Made by a program: the position numbers and the translations under genes
Part shown: positions 25,809-33,775 of the stretch, one piece after another
How the letters are laid out: each line of letters opens with the position of its first letter
Position numbering within the stretch: the first letter of the stretch is position 1
The notes under the pieces: model-generated
Databases searched by the model: none
What the model was told of the DNA's origin: nothing
The model's input: the letters and a program-made list of their open reading frames with translations, nothing else
Origin: an uncultured Colwellia sp.
Lineage (GTDB): Bacteria; Pseudomonadota; Gammaproteobacteria; Enterobacterales; Alteromonadaceae
DNA: 64,000 nucleotides
Assembly: GCA_913058245.1 (NCBI GenBank)
Contig: CAJXQJ010000003.1
Span: 124,001-188,000, forward strand
Direction: 5' to 3'

Positions 25809-27161
25809 ATGAGAAAATTATTAGTGTTGGTTTTGGCTTTATATATAGTGTTAAGTGAAGCTAGTGCCGCTAACAATCCCCAAGGCATCAATGGCACCTG
25901 GCAAGGACCTTTGCTGATCACTGAGAATAAATCTATGCAGCTAATTGTACATTTTATTGCTAATGATAAAGGCTACAAGGCCACCCTTGATGTTCCCGAA
26001 CAGAATCAATACGGACTTGAATTTAATCAAGTTAATGTAGATGGTAACGAAGTAAATTTGGCGTTGAGCGCTGCGAACATAAACTATAAGGCGACATTAA
26101 AAAATAATGTGCTTGAAGGGACTTATTCGCAAGGTACTTTTAATGCACCACTAAATTTAAAGCGAACTTCAAAACCCGTTGCACGTCAAAAGAAACCTCA
26201 GGAGCCAGAGAATAACGCATTGTTCCGTCATGAGTTGGTGACATTTCCGAGTTTAGACGGTCAACATCAGTTATCAGGTGTTTTGAGTTACCCTAAAGGC
26301 AGTGCATCTCATGTGGCAATTTTGTTGTCAGGCTCAGGCCCGACCACTCGAGATGCTGATGTATTTGGTCATAAAGTATTTACGGTTATTGCAAAACAGC
26401 TTAATGAGTTAGGTGTTGCCGTGTTACGTTATGATGACCGAGGCGTGGGTAAATCAACAGGTGATTATGCGTCAGCAACCAGTGCTGACTTTGCTAATGA
26501 TGCCAATGCAGCCTACCAATTTTTGTCTAAACACTCACTATTATCACAAAGTAAAATAGGTTTTATTGGCCATAGTGAAGGTGGATTAATTGGCGCGATA
26601 GCAGGGGCTAACAATCCGCAATTAGATTTCTTAGTGAGCCTAGCTGGGTTGGGTACTAGCGGTGCCGATATCCTAATTGATCAATCTTATTACATACAAA
26701 AACTGTTGGGCATGGATGAACAGGCACTAATGGCGTCAGACAAAGTTCAACGTGAGATTATCGGGGCAATTAAAGCGGGTATTTCGAAAACGGCACTCGT
26801 TGATTTAATGAAAAGAAACGGCATTTCTCCGCAACAAGCAAATGCTCAGACTGAGCAAATGACATCGCCTTGGTTTGAATTTTTTATAAAAACCGACGCA
26901 AAAAAATACTTAACTCAGCTTCGTATGCCAGTGCTGGCGCTAAATGGTGAACTCGACTCACAAGTATTAGCAGAAAAGAATATTGAAGGTTTTGAGCATG
27001 CTCTTCAAAACGGTCGCTTAACAACAAAAATTTACCCGCGCTTGAATCACTTATTTCAACCTGCGAAAACTGGCTTACCTAGCGAATATGCAGAAATTGA
27101 TATTACCTTTTCAGCAACGGTTAGCAGTGATATTGTTCAATGGTTAAAGTCACTTAGTTGA
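25809..27161 (+). CDS. Secreted alpha/beta hydrolase with N-terminal beta-barrel-like domain
   Basis: A 450-residue protein with a signal peptide (about 1-20). A beta-rich domain follows (about 25-125, INGTWQGPLLI, then NNVLEGTYSQGTFNAPLNL). The alpha/beta-hydrolase domain has Ser in GHSEGG, preceded by RYDDRGVGKSTG; Asp in LNGELDSQV and His in RLNHLFQPA complete a triad. Similar secreted hydrolases are common in marine Alteromonadales and Bacteroidetes. It is the first gene of an operon with a LytS-like kinase and a LytTR regulator. Confidence 0.85.
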   Translation: MRKLLVLVLALYIVLSEASAANNPQGINGTWQGPLLITENKSMQLIVHFIANDKGYKATLDVPEQNQYGLEFNQVNVDGNEVNLALSAANINYKATLKNNVLEGTYSQGTFNAPLNLKRTSKPVARQKKPQEPENNALFRHELVTFPSLDGQHQLSGVLSYPKGSASHVAILLSGSGPTTRDADVFGHKVFTVIAKQLNELGVAVLRYDDRGVGKSTGDYASATSADFANDANAAYQFLSKHSLLSQSKIGFIGHSEGGLIGAIAGANNPQLDFLVSLAGLGTSGADILIDQSYYIQKLLGMDEQALMASDKVQREIIGAIKAGISKTALVDLMKRNGISPQQANAQTEQMTSPWFEFFIKTDAKKYLTQLRMPVLALNGELDSQVLAEKNIEGFEHALQNGRLTTKIYPRLNHLFQPAKTGLPSEYAEIDITFSATVSSDIVQWLKSLS

Positions 27162-27181
27162 TATTAAGACATGAAATTATT

Positions 27182-28228
27182 ATGGATAATCAAAAAAAGC
27201 AATTTAATACGCTATTTTGGCTGCTACAGCTTGGTGGTTGGAGTCTCTTTACCTTAGCAAATTTATTTGGTCGTAAATACTTTGTTTACTTCCACATATC
27301 AGAGTTAATTAATTCTTTGGTGCTTGGTGTGAGTTTAGTTATATCGACCTGCCTACTGAGGGTGTTTTATCAGCGCTATCTTAAAAGTGATAAAATTTTT
27401 CACGCCTTAGTGCAAATCTTATTAGGTTCTATTGTTGCGGGGCTTGTTACTATGGCACTTTATGCCGCAGTCATTATCCCCAATCAAAAAGCTATTTTTA
27501 ATGTTGAAAGTGACCTGGTTTGGCAACAAATATTATTAGGTTTACCAATGATCATGTTTCTTGTTGTTGCGTGGTCGGCACTGTATGCGACAGTTAAAAA
27601 ACAGCGGTTGTTAAAGCAGGCAAGACGGAGGCAAGCGTTTTTAGATCGCTCACTTAAAGATGCTCAATTAGACGTGTTTCTTAGTCAAATTAATCCACAT
27701 TTTATTTTTAATGCCATTAATAATATTCGTGCGTTAATTTTGGAAGATTCAGATAAAGCGCGTGATATGCTGGCAAATTTATCAGAAGTCATGCGTCATA
27801 CTATGAAAATCGATAAAACTGCCGTGGTCACACTCAGTAATGAATTAGAAGTGGTTAAACAATATGTCGCGTTAAACAAACTGCAATTTGAAGATAAGCT
27901 GCAAGTAGATTTTAATATCGAACAGGAAACGCTATGTTTATCCCTGCCGCCAATGATTTTGCAATTAATGGTGGAGAATGCCATTAAACACGGCATAGGT
28001 AAACTCAAACAAGGAGGGAAAATTCAGATTAATAGCCATCATAAATCTGATATGTGGTATATCAGTGTTGAAAATAGTGGTAGTTATGAGCCTCCTAATG
28101 AAAGTGGCACTGGCATAGGTATGAATAATATTAAGCAACGATTATTACTAGTTTTTGGACAACAAAGTCAGTTTAGCGTAAAAGCTTCTGAATTTGGCGT
28201 GTTAGCCCAGGTTAAAATTCCCTTATAG
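27182..28228 (+). CDS. LytS/YehU-like sensor histidine kinase (His_kinase family)
   Basis: About 348 residues. Four hydrophobic segments lie in the first 140 residues. The kinase core has the LytS-type phospho-acceptor SQINPHFIFNAINNIRAL (His173) and an HATPase N box MVENAIKHGIG with GTGIGMNNIKQRL. I start at the ATG at 27182 (MDNQKKQF) rather than a TTG inside the preceding stop region. It sits 20 nt after the hydrolase and 17 nt before its response regulator, so it forms a membrane two-component pair. Confidence 0.85.
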   Translation: MDNQKKQFNTLFWLLQLGGWSLFTLANLFGRKYFVYFHISELINSLVLGVSLVISTCLLRVFYQRYLKSDKIFHALVQILLGSIVAGLVTMALYAAVIIPNQKAIFNVESDLVWQQILLGLPMIMFLVVAWSALYATVKKQRLLKQARRRQAFLDRSLKDAQLDVFLSQINPHFIFNAINNIRALILEDSDKARDMLANLSEVMRHTMKIDKTAVVTLSNELEVVKQYVALNKLQFEDKLQVDFNIEQETLCLSLPPMILQLMVENAIKHGIGKLKQGGKIQINSHHKSDMWYISVENSGSYEPPNESGTGIGMNNIKQRLLLVFGQQSQFSVKASEFGVLAQVKIPL

Positions 28229-28245
28229 TTTGAAACGGACTTTCC

Positions 28246-28962
28246 ATGATTAAAGCAATGATTATCGAAGACTCTCGATTGGCAAGACTGGAGCTAAGCT
28301 CGCAAATAAAAAATATCAACGATATAACCGTAGTTGGTGAAGCTGATAATGTTGAAGCGGCGGTGAATGTGTTTCATCGGTTGCAACCAGAGCTAGTTTT
28401 TCTCGATATTGATTTACCCGACGGTACAGGCTTTGACTTTCTAACCCAACTTGCACATACACCGTATGTTATTTTTACTACAGCTTTTGAAGAGTATGCG
28501 CTTCAGGCGTTTGATAATGACGCCATTGATTATTTATTAAAGCCTTATACTCTACAACGGCTAACTCAGGCATGCGATAAGGTAAAAAGCAAAGTTGATG
28601 ACGAGTCGGTCCAAGTGAATAGTGCCATGAGTCTAACGAGTCAATTTTTTGTTAAAGACGGAAATCATTGTTGGTTAATCAACCTTGAACAAGTAGAGCG
28701 TTTTGAAGCCATGGGAAATTACACTCGAGTTTACTTTGAAGATAAAAAGCCTATGGTTTATCGAACACTTGCACAAGTTGAAGCGCGTTTACCTAAACAA
28801 AATTTTTTCCGTATAAGCCGGCAAAATATAGTGCAGTTAAATAAAATCTCTAATGTCGATTTATGCAGCTCTGGAGGCCTAGAGCTGACGCTACAAAGTA
28901 GTGCAATTGTCGAGGTTTCTAGGCGCCAAGCAAGCGTTTTTAAATCTCTACTTTCATTATAG
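28246..28962 (+). CDS. LytTR-family response regulator
   Basis: A 238-residue protein: receiver domain 1-120 with phospho-acceptor Asp54 in LVFLDIDLPDGTGF and the conserved Lys in DYLLKPYT, then a LytTR DNA-binding domain (about 135-238; RFEAMGNYTRVYF, then FFRISRQNIVQLNKI). It partners the kinase immediately upstream. LytTR proteins bind short direct repeats with roughly one helical turn of spacing, so the GGTGAA array at 25536-25562 is a candidate site. Confidence 0.88.
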   Translation: MIKAMIIEDSRLARLELSSQIKNINDITVVGEADNVEAAVNVFHRLQPELVFLDIDLPDGTGFDFLTQLAHTPYVIFTTAFEEYALQAFDNDAIDYLLKPYTLQRLTQACDKVKSKVDDESVQVNSAMSLTSQFFVKDGNHCWLINLEQVERFEAMGNYTRVYFEDKKPMVYRTLAQVEARLPKQNFFRISRQNIVQLNKISNVDLCSSGGLELTLQSSAIVEVSRRQASVFKSLLSL

Positions 28963-29102
28963 TGTTCATTTTTGTGATAAATCCGTCATAAATTTGAGGT
29001 TCGTCAAGGCATTAAATATTGTTTGAGATAGACTAGGCTTAAGTTAGTGTTTATAACACAGCAGGTAAGTTATATATTTTTAAACGAGTTAGGCGATAAA
29101 AA

Positions 29103-29474
29103 ATGAAAAAATACACTCTAGTTTTGTCAGCATTGCTAATGCTTTTAGTGGCTTGTACACAATCGGTTAATGTTAAGCTCGACCCTGAAGTAACAGTATT
29201 TTTAAGCGATGCGAGTGATAAAACTATGCGTTTAAGTGAGCAAAATTCTGAATATGTATTACTTAAAGAGTGGTTGGTTACACATAAAGATAATTGGCTC
29301 ACCACCTCAGGTAAATACTCAGGAGGGGTTTATTTAACCTCTGGCGAATTTGGTATTCAGGTTACTGACTCAAAAGTGGTGCTATATACTGATATTACGA
29401 CAACACCGACTGCAATTTACGCACAAGAAATTGAACGTAGCGAGTTAAAATCGTTAAAAATGTTGGGTAAGTAA
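29103..29474 (+). CDS. Small lipoprotein, function unknown
   Basis: A 123-residue protein with a clear lipobox (LLVAC, Cys18). The mature part is beta-rich (SGGVYLTSGEFGIQVTDSKV) with no recognised family motif. It follows the LytTR regulator by 140 nt on the same strand but probably has its own promoter. A possible terminator hairpin lies at 29543-29569 (CCACTATT and AATAGTGG, 11-nt loop). Confidence 0.7.
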   Translation: MKKYTLVLSALLMLLVACTQSVNVKLDPEVTVFLSDASDKTMRLSEQNSEYVLLKEWLVTHKDNWLTTSGKYSGGVYLTSGEFGIQVTDSKVVLYTDITTTPTAIYAQEIERSELKSLKMLGK

Positions 29475-29642
29475 CTAAGTCGCTTGAGCGGTTATAAATT
29501 GTAATTCTATTCTTAAATTTGGTAAGTATATTCTTTTAGTCGCCACTATTTAGACGAAACTAATAGTGGTATTACTTGCTGCTTGCACTATCTTGTAACG
29601 GCAACCTCATTATAAATTTTAAATATTTTCGTCTTTTTAAAG

Positions 29643-29685
29643 CTCACTTCGTCTTAAGGGTATAAATTATTTAAATAGAAGTGAG
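29643..29685 (+). promoter_or_regulatory. Inverted repeat covering the Shine-Dalgarno of the GST-like gene
   Basis: CTCACTTC (29643-29650) and GAAGTGAG (29678-29685) are perfect 8-bp arms with a 27-nt gap. The right arm is the only Shine-Dalgarno candidate for the ATG at 29693. If transcribed, the hairpin would hide it; if transcription starts in the loop, the repeat is a DNA operator. Two TTCGTCTT copies (29628 and 29648) also lie here, 20 bp apart. Confidence 0.4.
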
Positions 29686-29692
29686 ATATAAA

Positions 29693-30391
29693 ATGCTTAA
29701 AATTATTAGTTTTAAAATTTGCCCTTTTGTTCAACGTGTTACGGCGGCTCTTAATGCCAAAAATGTCCCTTATGAAATAGAGTACATTAACTTAAAAGAT
29801 AAACCTCAATGGTTTTTAGATATTTCGCCAAATGGCCAGGTACCAGTATTAGTAACCGAATCAGGTACTGCGTTATTCGAGTCAGATGCGATTACTGAAT
29901 ATATTGAAGATGAATATGGCGCCATTGAAAGCGATGTAACGAACGAACAAAGAGCTATAGATAGAGCATGGAGCTATTTAGGAACCAAACACTATTTAGC
30001 GCAGTGTGGCACTATGAGTAGCAAAGACGAAGAAGTGTTTAAACAAAAATCAGCGAAACTCATTTCTGTATTTGCAAAAGTTGAGCAGAAGCTTTCTGGC
30101 AGCAATAAGTTCTTCAAATCAGATCAGTTAAGTAATGTTGATATTGCTTGGTTACCATTATTACATCGCGCCAATATTGTTAAAAATCACACAGGCTTCG
30201 ACTTTTTATGTGGATTGCCAAAAATGCAGGCATGGCAGGTAGCTTTATTAACTTCAGGCGTTGCTGAGAATACGACATCAGCTGACTTTGAAGCGCTGTT
30301 TACTGACTTCTACCTAACAAATACCTTTTTAGGGACAGGTAATAGTCAGCAATCAAGCAGTAGCTGTGGTGAGTCAAGTTGTTGTGGTTAA
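29693..30391 (+). CDS. Glutathione S-transferase-like protein with Cys-rich tail
   Basis: About 232 residues. The N-terminal thioredoxin-fold GST domain has KICPFVQRVTAALNAKNVPY (Cys near residue 10, an omega/stringent-starvation-like active-site position), cis-Pro in NGQVPVL and the Glu-Ser-Asp signature ESDAITEYI. A helical C-terminal domain follows, then an unusual SQQSSSSCGESSCCG tail rich in Cys and Ser. The tail could bind metal or be a redox site. SigZ is encoded 87 nt downstream, so the two may share regulation. Confidence 0.8.
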   Translation: MLKIISFKICPFVQRVTAALNAKNVPYEIEYINLKDKPQWFLDISPNGQVPVLVTESGTALFESDAITEYIEDEYGAIESDVTNEQRAIDRAWSYLGTKHYLAQCGTMSSKDEEVFKQKSAKLISVFAKVEQKLSGSNKFFKSDQLSNVDIAWLPLLHRANIVKNHTGFDFLCGLPKMQAWQVALLTSGVAENTTSADFEALFTDFYLTNTFLGTGNSQQSSSSCGESSCCG

Positions 30392-30430
30392 TTTTCTAAT
30401 CTGTAATTAGAGTAATTTCAATTAATGCTG

Positions 30431-30470
30431 AAACTAGCATCTATTCTTGTGATGGTGCTAGTTTAGGAGG
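30431..30470 (+). promoter_or_regulatory. Hairpin adjoining a consensus Shine-Dalgarno before sigZ
   Basis: AAACTAGCA (30431-30439) and TGCTAGTTT (30456-30464) are perfect 9-bp arms, immediately followed by AGGAGG (30465-30470), 8 nt before the sigZ ATG. The hairpin abuts rather than covers the ribosome site. It could stop read-through from the GST gene or modulate translation. Confidence 0.45.
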
Positions 30471-30478
30471 TTTGAGCG

Positions 30479-31021
30479 ATGAATGTAGAGTCAGTTTGGC
30501 GTGAGTATCAAGCGAGTTTAAAGGGCTTTTTGCATAAAAACGTGGCAAGTCCTGATGATGTCGATGATCTATTGCAAGATATATTACTGAAAAGTTATCA
30601 AAACTTGCATCGAATTCATGATAGCAAAAAGGTAAAAGCTTGGTTATTTCAAATAGCGAATAACACTATTATTGATTTTTACCGCCGACGTGGCAGAAAC
30701 CAAAAAGTTGAAAAAGAAGAGCTTTGGTATTCTCAAAGTGATAAGAGTGTTTTACAGCAACTTTCACTATGTGTTGTCCCTTTTATTAGTGCCTTACCTA
30801 AACAAGAAGCTGAGTTACTCACAGCAATCGAGATCAATGGTGTCTCACAAAAAGAATATGCAGCGCAACATGGCATTAAATATTCAACATTGAAATCTCG
30901 AGTACAAAAAAGCCGACAGTTGTTATTTAATTTATATAGTAATTGTTGCGACCTATCATTAGATGAACACGGCAATCTTATCGAATTTCAAGAAAAAACA
31001 AATAAATGCCAGCAGTGTTAA
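30479..31021 (+). CDS. sigZ: RNA polymerase sigma factor SigZ (ECF type)
   Basis: A 180-residue protein. The sigma-70 region 2 is ASPDDVDDLLQDILLKSYQ, then KAWLFQIANNTIIDFYRRRG; region 4 is ISALPKQEAELLTAIEINGV, then SQKEYAAQHGIKYSTLKSRV. The C-terminal tail CCDLSLDEHGNLIEF with a terminal CQQC is characteristic of SigZ, and its four cysteines suggest metal- or redox-responsive control. No anti-sigma gene is adjacent. It overlaps the convergent LysR gene by 4 bp. Confidence 0.88.
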   Translation: MNVESVWREYQASLKGFLHKNVASPDDVDDLLQDILLKSYQNLHRIHDSKKVKAWLFQIANNTIIDFYRRRGRNQKVEKEELWYSQSDKSVLQQLSLCVVPFISALPKQEAELLTAIEINGVSQKEYAAQHGIKYSTLKSRVQKSRQLLFNLYSNCCDLSLDEHGNLIEFQEKTNKCQQC

Positions 31022-31956
31022 TAGTCCAGTTCTAGTGCAGATAATACATTAATATCAACTAGTTGCTGCAATACTGTATGGCACTTTTTTCTAAAGTGAT
31101 CTCGTAACAATCTTACTGCTGGAGTTATTGATTGACGACTTGGGCAAACTAGCCAAAGCTCAGTATTTTTCGGCGAATACTCAGGGAGTACTTGGACTAA
31201 ATTTCCGGAAATCAAATCACTTGCAACATCAAGTGCTGACTTTGTTGCTAATCCATGACCTGCTACGCACCAACGTCTGACAATGTCTCCATCATTGCCA
31301 GCTCTGTTGCCTTTCATTTTAATTTTAAATGTCTCGTTGTTATGTGAAAAATCCCAAACATCGTGAATTATGTCGTGAAGTTGATAGAAAAGGCCGTTAT
31401 GTGTCATTAAATCGCGCGGGTGCTTAGGTAAGCTGTGTTGTGCTAAATACGCTGGGCTTGCACAAAGTAACCTCGGTGTATTGCAGACTTTAAAACCGTA
31501 CATATTGCTATCGGCTGGCGAACCGTAGCGCAAACATATATCAACAGAATCCCGATAGAAATCAATGTTGCTGTCATTGAGGTTAACTTTTAAAGTAATC
31601 GCTGGGTGGCTTTGCATAAATTCATCTAACCAAGGCATAACTACATTTCGCCCTAAATCAGAAGAAATACCTATGCGTAATTCACCATCAACAATATCTA
31701 AGTCATCTTTTACATTGAGCTTGGCTTGTTCCAACATATTAAGTGCTTGCTGGCATTGTGGCAAGTATCGCTCGCCGGCATTACTGACTTTTAAGCTGCG
31801 GGTTGTTCGGATAAATAATTCCACCCCTAAGGCTCGCTCAACGCGCTTAATCGCTGCACTTGCGGTAGCTGCTTGCATATCTAAACTGTTAGCAGCAGCA
31901 GAAATACTGCGAAACTCTGCCACTTTTAATACCATTTTTAAATCTTCTATTTGCAT
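31018..31956 (-). CDS. LysR-family transcriptional regulator
   Basis: A 312-residue protein with an N-terminal winged helix (LKMVLKVAEFRSISAAANSL, then ASAAIKRVERALGVELFIRT) and a substrate-binding domain (LRIGISSDLGRNVVMPWLDE). The ATG at 31956 is the start; a TTG lies three codons upstream. It is divergent from the small monooxygenase-fold gene at 32082, its most likely target. Confidence 0.88.
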   Translation of the reverse strand: MQIEDLKMVLKVAEFRSISAAANSLDMQAATASAAIKRVERALGVELFIRTTRSLKVSNAGERYLPQCQQALNMLEQAKLNVKDDLDIVDGELRIGISSDLGRNVVMPWLDEFMQSHPAITLKVNLNDSNIDFYRDSVDICLRYGSPADSNMYGFKVCNTPRLLCASPAYLAQHSLPKHPRDLMTHNGLFYQLHDIIHDVWDFSHNNETFKIKMKGNRAGNDGDIVRRWCVAGHGLATKSALDVASDLISGNLVQVLPEYSPKNTELWLVCPSRQSITPAVRLLRDHFRKKCHTVLQQLVDINVLSALELDY

Positions 31957-32081
31957 TATTATCAAATATATTTTGGTAATGTATAAAATATTATGCTGTT
32001 TATCTGTGGTAAATCAAGCGCTATTATTTGCTGGAATTAGTAATTCAATGAACGAATAAATTGAAGAGTGAGATGCAAAAT

Positions 32082-32372
32082 ATGAGTAAACTAACGATAG
32101 TGGCAAATATTAAAGCCAATGCTGATAAAGTTGAATTGGTTAAAGCTGAACTGCTAAAACTTATTGATATAACTCGCGGCGAAGCAGGTTGTATTAACTA
32201 CGATTTACACCAAGATCACGAAAATCCAGCGCACTTTATGTTTTATGAAAATTGGCAATCACGTGATTTATGGCAGGCACATATGAATAATGAGCACTTA
32301 GCTGAATATCTAAGGGCAACAGAAGGTGCAGTCGCTGAATTTACGTTGAATGAAATGAATCACATCAGCTAA
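32082..32372 (+). CDS. Antibiotic-biosynthesis-monooxygenase (ABM) fold protein, YgiN-like
   Basis: A 96-residue dimeric alpha/beta ferredoxin-like protein: IVANIKANADKVELVKAELL, then EAGCINYDLHQDHENPAHFM and FYENWQSRDLWQAHMNNEHL, the ABM signature order. YgiN-type members act on quinols or reactive aldehydes. GAGTGAG precedes the ATG at 32082; an in-frame ATG at 32073 is possible. It is divergent from LysR, followed by a terminator at 32391. Confidence 0.85.
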   Translation: MSKLTIVANIKANADKVELVKAELLKLIDITRGEAGCINYDLHQDHENPAHFMFYENWQSRDLWQAHMNNEHLAEYLRATEGAVAEFTLNEMNHIS

Positions 32373-32390
32373 ATATTATGAAGTTAGCTT

Positions 32391-32424
32391 AATAAAAGCC
32401 TTTCACTGGAAGGGCTTTTATTTA
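32391..32424 (+). terminator. Rho-independent terminator after the ABM-fold gene
   Basis: AATAAAAGCCTTTC (32391-32404) pairs with GAAGGGCTTTTATT (32409-32422) over 14 bp with one G-U pair and a 4-nt loop; TTT lies at the end of the stem. Confidence 0.8.
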
Positions 32425-32577
32425 ATTAAAATATCGTATTGGTAAAAATAAGGTTAATTCCCTATGTGTCGGTACAAAATATTTTATTATTAAAAACGAA
32501 GTTCCAAGTTAGCCGCACCATTGTGTTATGCTGTCAGCCATCAAAGAATATATTATTGGTTTGTTTGGAATTAATTC

Positions 32578-33627
32578 GTGACTTTACTTTTTATCTATTT
32601 GGCCATAGCAATTGGCGTGTCATTCTTATGCTCAGTACTCGAAGCTGTTTTATTGTCGATAACTCCGAGTTTTGTTGAACAAGTTCAATCAAAAAAGCCA
32701 AAAGCTGGGGCAGCACTAGCAAAAGTTAAAACACGGTTGGATGAGTCATTGTCTAGCATTTTAATTTTGAATACTTTTGCTCATACCATGGGAGCTGCTG
32801 GTGTTGGTTCTCAAGCTATTCAAGTATTTGGCGAACAATGGGAAACCTTGGTCGCGGTTTTACTTACCTTAGCTATTTTATATTTTTCAGAGATTATTCC
32901 TAAAACCTTAGGTGCTACATTTTGGCGTGGTTTAGCAGTTCCTTCAGCCCATATTATTACTTGGTTGGTGAGGATAGTATATCCGCTAGTTTGGATTTCC
33001 ACGCGATTAACCCGTGTTTTTAAGCGAGGAAAAGAAAATGAAATTACCCGCGAAGAAATTATTGCACTAGCATCATTAAGTCATAAAGATGGCAGTTTGT
33101 TTTCACAAGAAAATGAATACCTGTCGAATATGTTGAAATTACGTGAACTGCGTACAGCACAAGTTTACACCCCACGTACGGTCGTTCATATGCTACACAA
33201 AGGCACGACTGTTACCGAAGCGCTAAATCATGAACAAACAAGCCAATTTACCCGGATCCCGGTTTACGATAAAACTGTTGATGATATCAAAGGCAAAGTG
33301 ATTAAAGGTGATCTTTATGAAGCTGAAAGAAACGGTCAGGGCGACGAAATTATTGGTCATTTTATGATCCCACTTACGCGCGTTTCTGAAAAGCTCCCAG
33401 TGCAGCAGTTGCTAGATATGTTTATTAAGAACCATATACATATGTATTTAGTCGAGGATGAGTTTGGTCAAACTGCCGGTGTTGTTACCTTAGAAGATGC
33501 CATAGAAACATTGCTAGGCCGTGAAATTGTTGATGAAAGCGATGCTGTAACGGATATGCAAGCGTTAGCGCGAGACAAGTACCGAGAACGCCTACGTACA
33601 ATTAAACAACAAGGTGATGACGAGTAA
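32578..33627 (+). CDS. CNNM/DUF21 and CBS-domain membrane protein (HlyC/CorC family)
   Basis: A 349-residue protein with an N-terminal DUF21 membrane domain of three or four helices (AVLEAVLLSITPSF, then YFSEIIPKTLGATF, the conserved EIIPK motif). A CBS pair follows (PRTVVHMLHKGTTVTEALNH, then VEDEFGQTAGVVTLEDAIET). The CorC_HlyC C-terminal domain of larger homologues is absent. Members are linked to Mg2+ or Co2+ transport. The start is GTG at 32578, with GGA about 9 nt upstream. Transcribed alone. Confidence 0.88.
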   Translation: MTLLFIYLAIAIGVSFLCSVLEAVLLSITPSFVEQVQSKKPKAGAALAKVKTRLDESLSSILILNTFAHTMGAAGVGSQAIQVFGEQWETLVAVLLTLAILYFSEIIPKTLGATFWRGLAVPSAHIITWLVRIVYPLVWISTRLTRVFKRGKENEITREEIIALASLSHKDGSLFSQENEYLSNMLKLRELRTAQVYTPRTVVHMLHKGTTVTEALNHEQTSQFTRIPVYDKTVDDIKGKVIKGDLYEAERNGQGDEIIGHFMIPLTRVSEKLPVQQLLDMFIKNHIHMYLVEDEFGQTAGVVTLEDAIETLLGREIVDESDAVTDMQALARDKYRERLRTIKQQGDDE

Positions 33628-33695
33628 TTTAAGCTGACTTCACTTTTTACTGCCGACTATGATTAATCATGTCACGAGTAATATCAGATCAATAC

Positions 33696-33725
33696 TTGAC
33701 TTATATGCGACAGTTGTCGCATTAT
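33696..33725 (+). promoter_or_regulatory. mltD promoter with BlaI-type operator between -35 and -10
   Basis: TTGACT (33696-33701) and CATTAT (33720-33725) are 18 bp apart. ATGCGAC (33705-33711), AGTT, GTCGCAT (33716-33722) is a perfect inverted repeat filling the spacer. Its core TGCGAC-N4-GTCGCA is identical to operator 1 of the BlaI-type repressor at 48236. Repressor binding here is inferred from that identity. Confidence 0.7.
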
Positions 33726-33775
33726 GTCGCTTCTGTAATTAAGCAATAAGCGACCAAGTGCGCAATTAAAATAAT

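Noticed and set aside
29600-29655. ECF-type promoter (GCAACC ... CGTC) before the GST gene
   Set aside because: The spacing between the candidate elements is about 23 bp, too long for the usual 16-17 bp.
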